Of a DNA stretch of 64,000 nt, positions 16,174 to 24,924 are shown one piece after another; the first letter of the stretch is position 1, and every line of letters begins with the position of its first letter. A model generated the notes under the pieces. The model did no database searches. It was given only the letters and a program-made list of their open reading frames with translations, and was not told where the DNA came from. The position numbers were made by a program, and so were the translations under genes. This DNA comes from Novosphingobium aquimarinum (GTDB lineage Bacteria > Pseudomonadota > Alphaproteobacteria > Sphingomonadales > Sphingomonadaceae). Where the stretch lies: NCBI RefSeq assembly GCF_009746585.1, contig NZ_WRPO01000010.1, positions 1-64,000 on the forward strand, in the 5' to 3' direction.

Positions 16174-16956
16174 TCAGGCCGTCTCGGCGACTCGCGGCAT
16201 ATCGTCCGCCGGTTGCTGCGGCTCGATATGGTAATTGGGCAGCGCGAGAAACGCTTGCTTGAGCGCCTCGCCCCAGCCGGTCGAGATCGCCTGGAAGTAC
16301 GGATCGGTCGCATCGATGCGCCGTTCGTGCAGCGGCACGAACTGATCGCGCTCCACCACCAGCAGATCGAGCGGGAGACCCACCGAAAGGTTGGCTTTCA
16401 ACGTCGAATCGAACGAGACCATCAGCAGCTTGATCGCATCCTCGAACGACATTTCGCGATCGTATCCGCGGATCAGGATCGGGCGACCGTACTTGGTTTC
16501 CCCGATCTGGAAGAAAGGCGTGTCGAAACTGGCCTCGATGAAGTTGCCTTCCGGATAGACCAGGAACAGGCGCGGTTCCATGCCCTTGATCTGGCCGCTG
16601 ACGATGATCGAGGCACCAAACGGACCGGAGCCGCTGTGGCCATTGTCGCTGGCGCGCAGCGCGATGACGTCGCGCAGCAGATCGCCGACGATGGTCGCCA
16701 CCTGAAACATGGTTTCCGCCTCGAGCAGCGAATTCTGCCGCTCCGAAGGCGCCTTGTTGCGCTCCTCGAGCTGGCTGACGACCGCTTGCGTCGTGGCAAG
16801 ATTGCCCGCGGTCATGATCGTGATGATCCGTTCGTCCGGGATCGACCACTGGAACATCTTGCGAAATACCGAGATGTTGTCGACACCCGAATTGGTGCGC
16901 GTATCGCTCATCATCACGAGCCCGCGTTCGAGAATCATGCCGACGCAGTATGTCAT
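16174..16956 (-). CDS. Anbu, proteasome-like peptidase
   Basis: Anbu is a bacterial homologue of proteasome beta subunits and HslV that forms open-ring or helical assemblies in the cytoplasm. After Met removal, Thr1 (TYCVGM) would be the N-terminal nucleophile. Asp17 (MMSDTRTNSG) and Lys32 (VFRKMF) match the proteasomal Thr/Asp/Lys catalytic set. A family-typical glycine-rich loop reads SGSGPFGASIIVSGQI. It is the last gene of a four-gene operon with ATP-grasp, alpha-E and transglutaminase-like genes, the classical Anbu neighbourhood. Its substrates are unknown. A 70-base gap with a GCCCGATCGGGC dyad separates it from the transglutaminase gene. Confidence 0.9.
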   Translation of the reverse strand: MTYCVGMILERGLVMMSDTRTNSGVDNISVFRKMFQWSIPDERIITIMTAGNLATTQAVVSQLEERNKAPSERQNSLLEAETMFQVATIVGDLLRDVIALRASDNGHSGSGPFGASIIVSGQIKGMEPRLFLVYPEGNFIEASFDTPFFQIGETKYGRPILIRGYDREMSFEDAIKLLMVSFDSTLKANLSVGLPLDLLVVERDQFVPLHERRIDATDPYFQAISTGWGEALKQAFLALPNYHIEPQQPADDMPRVAETA

Positions 16957-17026
16957 TACAGTGAGCCTTTATTCGTAAAGCGCGACGCCCGATCGGGCAC
17001 GCGGATCGTCCGGCCTCAACCGCGAC

Positions 17027-17887
17027 TCAGCCGCCTTGCGACTGCTGCTGACCATCAGAGCCTTGTTGTTGCTGCTGACTTACCATTTTCTGCTCAACCG
17101 ATAAATGGACTTCCATTTCGGTTTCCCCAGCACCGACATCGATCCCTTTGACCGGCGCGGCTTCGGAGTAATCGCAGCCGGTCGCGACGCGAACGTAGCG
17201 TTCGTCCGGGCACATCTTGTTGGAGATATCGAAGCCGACCCAACCGAGGCCCTCCACCCAGGCTTCCGCCCAGCCGTGCCCGGCCTCCTGTTCGATCCGG
17301 TCGTCCATCTTCAGATAGCCGCCGACGTAGCGCATCGGAATGTCGAGCAGTCGCCCGGCGCTGATGAAGATATGCGCGTGGTCCTGGCAAACGCCGCGGC
17401 CATTGACGAGCGCCTGCTCCGCGCTCGTCTCCGTCGTAGTCGATCCCGGTACGTATTCGACCGCATCGCTGATCGCGGCGGACAGCGTGTGCAGAAAGCC
17501 GAGCTTATCAGATTTATCCGCGTCCAGCCCGGCGACCAGATTGCGGACACGCAACCCCGCGCGGGTCAGCGAAGTCGGCCGCAGGAAGCACCACAGCGGC
17601 ATATGTCCGACGTGCTCACCGATCACGCCCGACTTGTCTACGGTGGTGACGAGCCCCTTGCAGGTGACGGCCATTTCGGTGACCCCGGGCTCGATCGTGA
17701 TCAGCACCACATGGTTGTTGTTCTGATCGTCGTACTCGGCCTGCGGGTACCCGCCTTCGAAATCCATCTGCCAGTCGCGCACTTCCTGCCCGTGCGTCGA
17801 CTTCGGACGCAACCGCAAGCGCTGCAACCCGTGCTGCACAGGGTGCGCGAAAATGTATCGAGTGCTGTGCGAGATCGCGAGATCCAC
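17027..17887 (-). CDS. Transglutaminase-like protein with Gln-rich tail
   Basis: The N-terminal beta domain (residues 1-100) precedes a transglutaminase/cysteine-protease core with the catalytic Cys in GRGVCQDHAHIFISAGR (about 164), His in AGHGWAEAWVEGLGW (about 202) and Asp in GFDISNKMCPDERYV (about 217). Bacterial members of this COG1305 subgroup are thought to act as peptidases or amide-forming enzymes. The C-terminus is unusual: after SVEQKMVS it runs into a Gln/Gly/Ser tail with five Gln in a row and a further QQQ. It is 10 bases after the alpha-E gene and upstream of Anbu. Confidence 0.88.
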   Translation of the reverse strand: MDLAISHSTRYIFAHPVQHGLQRLRLRPKSTHGQEVRDWQMDFEGGYPQAEYDDQNNNHVVLITIEPGVTEMAVTCKGLVTTVDKSGVIGEHVGHMPLWCFLRPTSLTRAGLRVRNLVAGLDADKSDKLGFLHTLSAAISDAVEYVPGSTTTETSAEQALVNGRGVCQDHAHIFISAGRLLDIPMRYVGGYLKMDDRIEQEAGHGWAEAWVEGLGWVGFDISNKMCPDERYVRVATGCDYSEAAPVKGIDVGAGETEMEVHLSVEQKMVSQQQQQGSDGQQQSQGG

Positions 17888-17897
17888 TGGCGCTGTC

Positions 17898-18845
17898 CTA
17901 TGTCACGAAGCGATATTCGGAGGCGATGCATTCGCCGATGCGGTTGGTCTTGTTGATGACGCTCTGCAGAAACTCGTGCAGGCCGCGATCGAAGATTTCC
18001 TCGATCGTGATCTGGTGGAGCTGGGCTCCGGCATCGCGCAGCAATTCGTGGGCTTCGGTCTCGCCGCCGTACTGCATCGCGAGGCCCGCCATGTTCGAGC
18101 GGACCTTGTCGTAACAGAACGCAAGGCTGCGAGGGAAGCGACCGTCGAGGATCAGGAACTTGGCGATGTCTCGCGGATCCATCTTGCCGGCGTTGAGCCA
18201 GGAGTAAGCACGATCGCCCGCGACCGAGCGCAGCAACGTGTCCCACTGCACGTTGTCGAGGCTGGAGCCGACCCAGGCCACCGATGGCAACAAGACGTAG
18301 TACTTCACGTCGAGGATGCGCGCCGTGCTGTCGGCGCGTTCGATGAAGGTCCCGATTCGGGCAAAATTGAACACGTCGTTGCGCAGCATCGAGCCGTCCA
18401 TCGCGCCGCGTACGAGGGTGGTCTGCCGACGGATGGTCGACAACACTTCGCCGAGATTGGTCTCCCGCACGGGCCGGGCCATCAGCTCGCGCAAGGTCAT
18501 CCAGGTTTCGTTGATCGCTTCCCAGACTTCGTCGGTGATGCTGGTGCGAACCATCCGCGCATTGGTTCGCGCGGATTCGATCATCTGCAGGACGCTGGCC
18601 GGATTATCCTTGTCGCGCAGCAGGTAGTTGAACACCTGAGGACCGACGAAGTCGCTAAACTTTGCGGAATAGTCGTGGATCTGGCCCGTGGTTTTGAGGA
18701 CCGACTTCCATTCTTCTTCCTGCTGCGAGCGATCGCCTCGCGTCAACGCGAGATGGAAGCCGACGTCGATGAGCCTGGCCGAGTTTTCGGCGCGCTCGAG
18801 GTAGCGGGCCATCCAGAAGACCCCAGTAGCAGACCGTCCCAGCAT
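17898..18845 (-). CDS. Alpha-E domain protein
   Basis: An all-helical protein of 315 residues starting MLGRSATGVFWMARYLERAENSARLIDVG, the diagnostic N-terminus of the alpha-E family (DUF403). Conserved blocks include NARMVRTSITDEVWEAINETW and, near the end, a YRFVT tail. Members always keep company with circularly permuted ATP-grasp proteins and are predicted to take part in peptide or amide-bond synthesis, but no reaction is proven. The start ATG shares its first base with the stop TAA of the ATP-grasp gene, indicating translational coupling. Confidence 0.9.
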   Translation of the reverse strand: MLGRSATGVFWMARYLERAENSARLIDVGFHLALTRGDRSQQEEEWKSVLKTTGQIHDYSAKFSDFVGPQVFNYLLRDKDNPASVLQMIESARTNARMVRTSITDEVWEAINETWMTLRELMARPVRETNLGEVLSTIRRQTTLVRGAMDGSMLRNDVFNFARIGTFIERADSTARILDVKYYVLLPSVAWVGSSLDNVQWDTLLRSVAGDRAYSWLNAGKMDPRDIAKFLILDGRFPRSLAFCYDKVRSNMAGLAMQYGGETEAHELLRDAGAQLHQITIEEIFDRGLHEFLQSVINKTNRIGECIASEYRFVT

Positions 18846-20275
18846 TATTCGTCGAGCACCCAGCTATCCTTGGTCCCGCCCCCTTGCGAGGAATTGACCA
18901 CCAGCGAGCCCTTCTTGAGCGCAACGCGGGTGAGGCCGCCGGGCGTGATGTCGATCCCTTCGGGCGAAACCAGCACGAAGGGACGCAAGTCGACGTGGCG
19001 CGGCGCGAGACCTTCCTTGGTGAAGATCGGTACGGTCGAAAGCGAAAGCGTCGGCTGCGCGATGTAGTTTTCCGGTTTTGCCCGCAGCTTCGCTTCGAAC
19101 TCGGCCAGCTCCTTCTTCGAGGCCGCTGGGCCGATCAGCATGCCGTAGCCGCCCGAGCCGTGCACTTCCTTGACGACCAGGTCCTGCAGGTTGTCGAGCA
19201 CGTATTTGAGCGAGTCTTCCTCAATACAGCGCCAGGTCTCGACGTTCTGGAGGATCGGCTTCTCGCCGGTGTAGAATTCGACGATATCGGGCATGAACGT
19301 ATACAGTGCCTTGTCGTCGGCGATGCCGGTGCCCGGTGCGTTGGCGATCGTGACGCCGCCCGAACGGTAGACGTCCATGATCCCGGGTATCCCCAGGATG
19401 CTGTCGGGATTGAACGACAGCGGATCGAGGAAATTGTCGTCCACCCGGCGATAGATGACGTCGACCGGGGTATAGCCGGTCGTGGTGCGCATCTGCACGC
19501 GGCCGTCCATTACCCGCAGATCGCTGCCCTCGATCAGTTCGGCGCCCATCTCGTCGGCGAGGAAGGCGTGTTCGAAGTACGCCGAGTTGTAAATGCCGGG
19601 CGTGAGCACTGCGACGACCGGCCGATCGGCCGCGCATGTCGGCGCACAGGCCCGCAGCGAGCGCGCGAGGCGGCGCGGATAGTCCGACACGGGCCGCACC
19701 GGAATCCGGGTGAACAGTTCCGGAAACATCTGCATCATCGTTTCGCGGTTCTCGAGCATGTACGAGACGCCCGATGGCGTACGGGCGTTGTCCTCGAGCA
19801 CGACGAACTCATCGGGACCGGTGCGCACGAGATCGATACCGACGATGTGGGTGTAGACGCCGCCCGGCGGCGTGAAGCCGATCATCTGCGTGAGGAAGGC
19901 TTCGTTGTCGCGCAAGTAATGGATCGGCAGCCGGCCCGCCTTGATGATTTCCTGCCGGTGATACAAGTCCTGCAGGAAGGCGTTGAGCGCCCGCACCCGC
20001 TGTTCGATCCCGCGCGTCAGCTTGCGCCATTCGCGCGCGGTGATGATCCTGGGGATCATGTCGAACGGGATCAGCCGCTCCTCGGCGTCATCTTCCCCAT
20101 AGACGTTGAAAGTAATGCCAACGCGGCGGAAGAAGCGCTCAGCCTCCGCGTCCTGCCGCTTCAGCCAGTTGCTGTCCTGAGCATCGAACCACTCGCGATA
20201 GTCGGCATAGGCAGGCCGGACGGATCCGTCCGCGTTAAACATTTCATCGTACTTCGGCGCTGGCGTCGATGTCAT
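18845..20275 (-). CDS. Circularly permuted type-2 ATP-grasp protein
   Basis: A 476-residue member of the DUF404/DUF407 circularly permuted ATP-grasp family. Landmarks are the early YDEMFNADGSVRPAY, a central NAPGTGIADDKALYTFMPD, the ATP-binding segment VVKEVHGSGGYGMLIGP, and the C-terminal SLVVNSSQGGGTKDSWVLDE. ATP-grasp enzymes activate carboxylates as acyl phosphates and join them to amines. This family is predicted to make or extend small peptides together with alpha-E partners. It is the first gene of the Anbu operon; GGGAG lies six bases before the ATG. Confidence 0.9.
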   Translation of the reverse strand: MTSTPAPKYDEMFNADGSVRPAYADYREWFDAQDSNWLKRQDAEAERFFRRVGITFNVYGEDDAEERLIPFDMIPRIITAREWRKLTRGIEQRVRALNAFLQDLYHRQEIIKAGRLPIHYLRDNEAFLTQMIGFTPPGGVYTHIVGIDLVRTGPDEFVVLEDNARTPSGVSYMLENRETMMQMFPELFTRIPVRPVSDYPRRLARSLRACAPTCAADRPVVAVLTPGIYNSAYFEHAFLADEMGAELIEGSDLRVMDGRVQMRTTTGYTPVDVIYRRVDDNFLDPLSFNPDSILGIPGIMDVYRSGGVTIANAPGTGIADDKALYTFMPDIVEFYTGEKPILQNVETWRCIEEDSLKYVLDNLQDLVVKEVHGSGGYGMLIGPAASKKELAEFEAKLRAKPENYIAQPTLSLSTVPIFTKEGLAPRHVDLRPFVLVSPEGIDITPGGLTRVALKKGSLVVNSSQGGGTKDSWVLDE

Positions 20276-20299
20276 TTAAACTCCCGTCTGGCGCTATAA

Positions 20300-20314
20300 G
20301 TGCACAATGTGCAC
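20300..20314. promoter_or_regulatory. Palindromic site upstream of the Anbu operon
   Basis: The sequence gtgcacaatgtgcac holds two copies of the self-complementary hexamer gtgcac spaced by three bases, and as a whole is near-palindromic. It lies 25-40 bases ahead of the ATP-grasp start, where a promoter or operator is expected; TTGGC-like sequence lies just upstream on the minus strand. I could not match it to a known regulator. Confidence 0.35.
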
Positions 20315-20414
20315 GGCCTTGCCAAGCGGGTTGCGCTGCATCCGCGAAAAAAGACTGGAAGTCGTGTCCGGGGCCGCCCGCCGGCACGCAGCGGCGTTTA
20401 CGATACGCTATGGT

Positions 20415-21041
20415 TCAGAGCAGCCCGCGAGCTACGAGATCATCCTCGAGCTGGTCCGCATTGTGGAAGTGATGGACGTTCCAGCCCAGGGTCCGTGCCG
20501 CCACGATGTTGTCGTGATTGTCGTCGATGAACAGCATCGCGCCGGGCGCGAGACCGAACCGGTCCACGGCGATCTCGAAAATACGCGCTGCGGGCTTCGC
20601 GACTTTCTCTTCCCCGGATACGACGATGTCGCGAAACCGATCGAACACCGGATCGGTCGGTCGGAATTCGGCCCAGAAGGGGCTCGCGAAGTTGGTGATT
20701 GCGTAAAGCGGCACCCCGCGCGCATCGAGCCGGCGCACCAGTTCATGCGTGCCCTGCACCGGGCCGGGGATGGATTCGAGGAACCGCGTCGCATAGGCGT
20801 CGATCAGATCGGCGCAATCGGGAAACTGCAGCTTGCGCGCCGCCACCATCTCCGCGAGATCGCGTCCGGCATCGTGCTCGGCATGCCAGGCTTCCGTGAC
20901 GACGTGCGCCAGGAACCATTCGAGCCGCTCGGGATCGGGAATCAGCTTGGCGTAAAGCGCGCGCAAATCCCACCGGATCAGCACGCGCCCCACGTCGAAG
21001 ACGACCGCCTCGATGCGCTGCGATGAATTCACTTCGGACAC
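20415..21041 (-). CDS. HAD-superfamily hydrolase
   Basis: Motif I reads VVFDVGRVLIRWD, with the nucleophile Asp and the DxG variant common in the YihX/haloacid dehalogenase-like branch. Motif II is ITNFASPFW, motif III the Lys in SGEEKVAKPAARIFEIA, and motif IV MLFIDDNHDNIVAA. A helical cap (AEHDAGRDLAEMVAARK and onward) lies between motifs I and II. The substrate is unknown, probably a small phosphoester. The start is uncertain: GTG at 21041 or 21032, both very close to the terminator of the upstream L36 gene. No ATG fits before motif I. Confidence 0.8.
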   Translation of the reverse strand: MSEVNSSQRIEAVVFDVGRVLIRWDLRALYAKLIPDPERLEWFLAHVVTEAWHAEHDAGRDLAEMVAARKLQFPDCADLIDAYATRFLESIPGPVQGTHELVRRLDARGVPLYAITNFASPFWAEFRPTDPVFDRFRDIVVSGEEKVAKPAARIFEIAVDRFGLAPGAMLFIDDNHDNIVAARTLGWNVHHFHNADQLEDDLVARGLL

Positions 21042-21044
21042 GAC

Positions 21045-21070
21045 AAAAGCCCCCGCAATTGGGCGGGGGC
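21045..21070 (-). terminator. Rho-independent terminator of rpmJ
   Basis: Perfect 8-bp stem (gcccccgc at 21049-21056 with gcgggggc at 21063-21070) and a six-base loop, followed on the minus strand by TTTT. It lies 65 bases after the rpmJ stop. Confidence 0.8.
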
Positions 21071-21134
21071 CTTCACGCTGTCGCAATCGCAGACCGTCCG
21101 CCAGGTGTTCCCGCCGAACGGGAACGACGTACGA

Positions 21135-21260
21135 TCAGCCCTGGCGAGCCTTGAAGCGGCGATTGGTCTTGTTGATCACGTACGTGCGGCCACGACGGCG
21201 GATCACGCGATTGTCGCGATGGCGGCCCTTGAGCGACTTGAGGCTGTTACGAATCTTCAT
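21135..21260 (-). CDS. rpmJ: Ribosomal protein L36 (C-minus type)
   Basis: A 41-residue basic protein, [18 protein letters not shown]... ending [12 protein letters not shown], which is the L36 variant typical of alphaproteobacteria. It lacks the zinc-binding cysteines seen in the 37-38 residue form, so it is the zinc-independent type. In the assembled large subunit L36 binds 23S rRNA near the peptidyl transferase region. It stands alone here, outside the ribosomal super-cluster, with its own likely promoter and terminator. Confidence 0.95.
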   Translation of the reverse strand: MKIRNSLKSLKGRHRDNRVIRRRGRTYVINKTNRRFKARQG

Positions 21261-21312
21261 TGTGGGTCTCGTCTCTTTTGGCGGTTCCGACCGCCGGAAA
21301 TTCGAAGGCGCG

Positions 21313-21341
21313 CGGGTACGCGGCAATGGTGGGTAAGTCAA
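21313..21341 (-). promoter_or_regulatory. Candidate rpmJ promoter
   Basis: TTGACT (21341-21336 on the minus strand) is followed after 17 bases by TACCCG (21318-21313). It is about 50 bases ahead of the rpmJ start and lies in the divergent region shared with the DUF4136-like gene. The -10 is poor and the call is tentative. Confidence 0.35.
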
Positions 21342-21438
21342 GCACTCACCCGCTGCCTTCGCTGCTGCTTGCATCGTGCGACGCGCGGTTCCAGACTGAG
21401 CGAAACGCCGCCCTGCCCCCTGGCGCGGAGAGGAATAT

Positions 21439-22029
21439 ATGAAGTCCATCATCAAGATCGCAAGCGTTTCGGCCCTGCTTCTGACATCGGCCTGCGTCGC
21501 GCCCGTCGGCCCGGTGGAGGTCACGCGCTTTCATCTGCCTGAGGCGCAATCCCGCGCCAGTGGTCCGATCACCGTGGTCGCGGCGCCCGGAGAAGACGGC
21601 GCGAGCATCGAATTCGCGACCTACGCCGCAGCCGTGCGCCGCGAACTGCAGCGGATCGGTTATGCACCCGCGGACGTACCGGGAGGACAGATCGCAGAGC
21701 TCGGCATCAGTCGCGCCATGCTGAGCCCGCAGCGCCGACGTGGCCCGGTCTCGGTCGGGATCGGCGGCGGGACCGGCGGCTTCGGCTCGGGCGTCGGGGT
21801 CGGAGTGGGCATCGACTTGTCGGGTCCGCCACCGGAGCAGGTCGAAACCGAAATGCGCGTGACCATCCGCGACCGGGTCAGCGGGCAAGCCATCTGGGAG
21901 GGACGTTCGCGCTTCATGGTCAAAGCCGATTCCCCCATGGCGGAAACCTCGCTCGGCGCAAGCCGTCTGGCCGAAGCGCTGTTCAAGGCCTTTCCGGGCC
22001 AGTCCGGGGAAACTATCTACGTCGAATGA
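21439..22029 (+). CDS. DUF4136-like lipoprotein
   Basis: The N-terminus [19 protein letters not shown] is a signal peptide with lipobox LTSAC. The 176-residue mature part has the layout of DUF4136-type lipoproteins: a start [11 protein letters not shown], a middle block [15 protein letters not shown], a Gly-rich loop of about 25 residues ([18 protein letters not shown]), and [19 protein letters not shown]. Function is unknown; such proteins sit at the outer membrane inner face. Its stop overlaps the start of the carboxypeptidase gene by four bases (ATGA), so the two are coupled. Confidence 0.7.
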   Translation: MKSIIKIASVSALLLTSACVAPVGPVEVTRFHLPEAQSRASGPITVVAAPGEDGASIEFATYAAAVRRELQRIGYAPADVPGGQIAELGISRAMLSPQRRRGPVSVGIGGGTGGFGSGVGVGVGIDLSGPPPEQVETEMRVTIRDRVSGQAIWEGRSRFMVKADSPMAETSLGASRLAEALFKAFPGQSGETIYVE

Positions 22030-23165
22030 CAGTGCTGCACATTTCTTCCGCGTTCGATTCCGGCAACATCGAAGTTCTTTCCACCGACGAGCAGAGCGCG
22101 ATTCTGGCGATCCGCAAGGATGAGGGGTCGGACTTCTTCCAGTGGTTCCACTTCCGCGTCGCGGGAGCCAAGGGTCGCGAAATGACCTTGCGGATCACCG
22201 GGCTAAACGGCTCTGCCTATCCGATGGGCTGGCCCAACTACCGCGCTTGCGTGTCGGAGGATCGGATCTATTGGGGCCGAACCGACACGCACTGGGACGA
22301 CAAGACCGATGGCGGCACTCTGACGATCCGCTACACCCCGACGAGCGACATCGCCTGGTTCGCGTATTTTGCGCCCTATTCTCTCGAGCGGCATCACGAT
22401 CTCATTTCGCGCTCGGCTACGCAACCGGACGTGGATTATCGCTGCTTGGGCATGTCGCTGGACGGGCGACCGATCGACGCAATCGAGATGGGAACCGGGC
22501 CTCTGCAGATCTGGCTCTACGCGCGCCAGCATCCGGGGGAATCGATGGCCGAATGGTGGATGGAAGGCGCGCTCGACCTGCTGTGCGATCCGGCATCGAG
22601 CGTCGGACGTGAATTGCGGCGGCTGTGCCGGTTGCACCTCGTGCCCAATTGCAATCCCGACGGTTCGGTGCGCGGACACTTGCGCACCAACGCCATCGGG
22701 ACGAACCTCAACCGCGAATGGGGCGAACCGTCCGCGGAGAGATCGCCCGAAGTGCTCGCGATCCGGGATGCCATGGATGCCACCGGCGTCGATTTTGCCA
22801 TGGACGTACATGGCGACGAAGCGATTCCCGGCAATTTCCTGGCCGGGTTCGAGGGCATCCCGTCGCTTAAGGCCGAGCAATCGGAAGGCTATGCGCTGTA
22901 TCGCACCATCCTCGACCGGCGAACGCCCGATTTCCAGACCCGGCTCGGCTATCCGGCAGCATCGCCAGGCAAGGGCAATCTCGCGATGTCGACCAATCAG
23001 CTTGCCGAACGCTTCGGCTGTGTGTCGATGACGCTCGAAATGCCGTTCAAGGATCACGATGCCACGCCGGATCCCAGGCAGGGCTGGAGCCCGGAGCGCT
23101 GCGCGCAACTTGGGAGGGACTGCATGGGCGCGCTCCTGGAATGGATTCACACCCGCTCGACTTAG
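22026..23165 (+). CDS. M14-family zinc carboxypeptidase (cytosolic carboxypeptidase-like)
   Basis: The N-terminal 130 residues form a beta-rich domain ([26 protein letters not shown]-like) typical of the CCP/M14B-D branch. The catalytic domain follows: zinc ligands His and Glu in [14 protein letters not shown] (about 168 and 171), substrate-binding [18 protein letters not shown] with the key Asn-Arg pair, the third ligand His in [11 protein letters not shown] (about 260) and the catalytic Glu in [10 protein letters not shown] (about 336). No signal peptide is present. Bacterial members may trim peptides or murein fragments; the natural substrate is unknown. Confidence 0.85.
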   Translation: MTVLHISSAFDSGNIEVLSTDEQSAILAIRKDEGSDFFQWFHFRVAGAKGREMTLRITGLNGSAYPMGWPNYRACVSEDRIYWGRTDTHWDDKTDGGTLTIRYTPTSDIAWFAYFAPYSLERHHDLISRSATQPDVDYRCLGMSLDGRPIDAIEMGTGPLQIWLYARQHPGESMAEWWMEGALDLLCDPASSVGRELRRLCRLHLVPNCNPDGSVRGHLRTNAIGTNLNREWGEPSAERSPEVLAIRDAMDATGVDFAMDVHGDEAIPGNFLAGFEGIPSLKAEQSEGYALYRTILDRRTPDFQTRLGYPAASPGKGNLAMSTNQLAERFGCVSMTLEMPFKDHDATPDPRQGWSPERCAQLGRDCMGALLEWIHTRST

Positions 23166-23334
23166 GGCCCAATCAGCGCCGGGGTTGCCTGGACACGCGT
23201 GCGCACGATCTTGTTAACCCGTTCATCCTATATCGTCATGTTGTGCCGCTTCGACACGCTCGGGATTCCGCTGCTGCGCCTCGGAAGCGCTTGCGATACC
23301 GGCAGTGCCTGCCGCCCAGCCCGATAAGGATGCA

Positions 23335-24477
23335 ATGACCGAGACGACCGACTACGACCACGAACCGAGGCCGCGCGACTTTTCCGCGCGGTTTGCGCGC
23401 GGTCGTGGTCGCGGGGTTCGTCAGGCCGGTCGCCCCCGTCCCACGTGGGCGCTGGCTCTGGCCGGAGCGGTCGCGCTTCCGGCCTTCGCCGCCCCGCAAG
23501 ACTGGGATCGCTTCAATATCGGCGATGCGGTGAATGCCAATTCGGACGTGCAGCCAATGCCCTTCGAGCAGGCCGGAAGCAGCTTTCCGGGTTCCGCCTT
23601 CTACTATCTCGAGCTGGAAGAGCCGGTGGTAAAGCTCGGCGAAGGCATTCATTCCGATGCCGAACCCACCTCTTCCGATAGCGATAGCCTGACCGGGCCC
23701 ATCGCGCGGGCCATGCGCGTAGACAACAGCGGGGTCGATCGCCGCCGGGCCGAACAGTGCCTGACCGCGGCGATCTATTACGAAGCGGCCAGCGAAGCCG
23801 ATGCCGGCCAACGGGCAGTCGCCCAGGTCGTCCTCAACCGCGTCGCGCATGCCGCTTATCCCAACACCGTGTGCGGTGTGGTCTATCAAGGCTCCGAACG
23901 GACGACGGGCTGCCAATTCTCGTTTACCTGTGACGGCTCCCTGGCGCGCAAGCCCTCCCCGATGTTCTGGTACCGTGCCCGCGCGGTCGCCGATGCGGCG
24001 CTGGCAGGAGCGGTGTTCGCGCCCGTAGGGCTCGCGACGCATTACCACACCGTCCAGGTCCATCCTTATTGGGCGCCCAGCCTGCACTACCTCAGCACGA
24101 TCGGCGCGCACCGCTTCTACAGCTTCCGCGGCGGTGCCGGCGCGCCCGGTGCATTCCGCTTTGCCTATTTTGGTGGCGAGCCAATTGCGGCCCCGCACCG
24201 CCGGGATGACAGTGTCGCCACGCTTGCCGAAGCAAAGGCGCTCGATCCGATCGGCGTGCAGAATGCCTTTGCCGCCACTGAGCCCGAGCCAGCCCCGATC
24301 GCAAAAGCCACTCCGGAGACTGTGCCGCCCCCCGCGACCGAGCCGCCGCGCTACACCGCGCAACAACGCGAAGCCGGCGGCGATGCCCGCTACAAGGCGG
24401 GAAACTTGCCGGAAGCAACGGCCATTCGCGAAAAATACCGCAACAGCGGCAAGTGGATTTCCAGCCCCACATCCTGA
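23335..24477 (+). CDS. SleB-type cell wall hydrolase
   Basis: A basic N-terminal tail and one membrane segment (ALALAGAVALPAFAA, about residues 40-55) are followed by a linker and a SleB/hydrolase_2 domain: EQCLTAAIYYEAASEADAGQRAVAQVVLNR, with the catalytic Glu in YYEAASE, then GCQFSFTCDG, and ATHYHTVQVHPYWAP. Such enzymes cut the glycan strands of peptidoglycan. A Pro/Glu-rich tail of about 90 residues ends the protein. AAGGA precedes the ATG at 23335 closely. An in-frame GTG at 23305 is an alternative start. Confidence 0.85.
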   Translation: MTETTDYDHEPRPRDFSARFARGRGRGVRQAGRPRPTWALALAGAVALPAFAAPQDWDRFNIGDAVNANSDVQPMPFEQAGSSFPGSAFYYLELEEPVVKLGEGIHSDAEPTSSDSDSLTGPIARAMRVDNSGVDRRRAEQCLTAAIYYEAASEADAGQRAVAQVVLNRVAHAAYPNTVCGVVYQGSERTTGCQFSFTCDGSLARKPSPMFWYRARAVADAALAGAVFAPVGLATHYHTVQVHPYWAPSLHYLSTIGAHRFYSFRGGAGAPGAFRFAYFGGEPIAAPHRRDDSVATLAEAKALDPIGVQNAFAATEPEPAPIAKATPETVPPPATEPPRYTAQQREAGGDARYKAGNLPEATAIREKYRNSGKWISSPTS

Positions 24478-24603
24478 TTGCGTTGCGTGTGAAATAGTGA
24501 ACGCATCGGCAACCAAAATTTTGCATCAAGGCTTAGGCCGGCTGCGCTTACCCTCTGTCTCATAACGACAATTCGTACGAAAAGAGACGGGGCGCAAAGC
24601 AGC

Positions 24604-24924
24604 ATGACCATTCGATTTGCCATGGCGAGGAACCGGCGGCGATTTCGCAACCTTCCATGGAGACCCACGACAGCCAATCTTTCCGCTGCCAACGATAATG
24701 ATTTCGACACCGAGTATTCGTCGACGCTAAAGACGGCTCTGCGCTATTTCGCGCGCCATGGTCTCTCGGCACCGGATGCGGTCCAGCGCGAAGCGGTGGA
24801 AGCGATGATGGATCGGGACGAACCCTCGTTCCGAAAGTGGCTGGAGATCTGCCGGACTTTCGACCGGAGAATGGCCGCGAGCCTGTCGCGCAAGGCGGCC
24901 CGCAAGTCTTCATCGCAAAGCTAG
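24604..24924 (+). CDS. Small basic protein of unknown function
   Basis: A 106-residue protein, Arg-rich at the N-terminus (MARNRRRFRNLPWRP) and helical in the middle (TLKTALRYFARHGLSAPDAVQREAVEAM is one predicted pair of helices), ending in a short Lys/Arg/Ser tail. No signal peptide or known domain was recognised. It may be lineage-specific. The region has coding character in this frame and the gene lies on the same strand as SleB and mdh, in the middle of a 650-base interval that would otherwise be empty. Confidence 0.5.
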   Translation: MTIRFAMARNRRRFRNLPWRPTTANLSAANDNDFDTEYSSTLKTALRYFARHGLSAPDAVQREAVEAMMDRDEPSFRKWLEICRTFDRRMAASLSRKAARKSSSQS

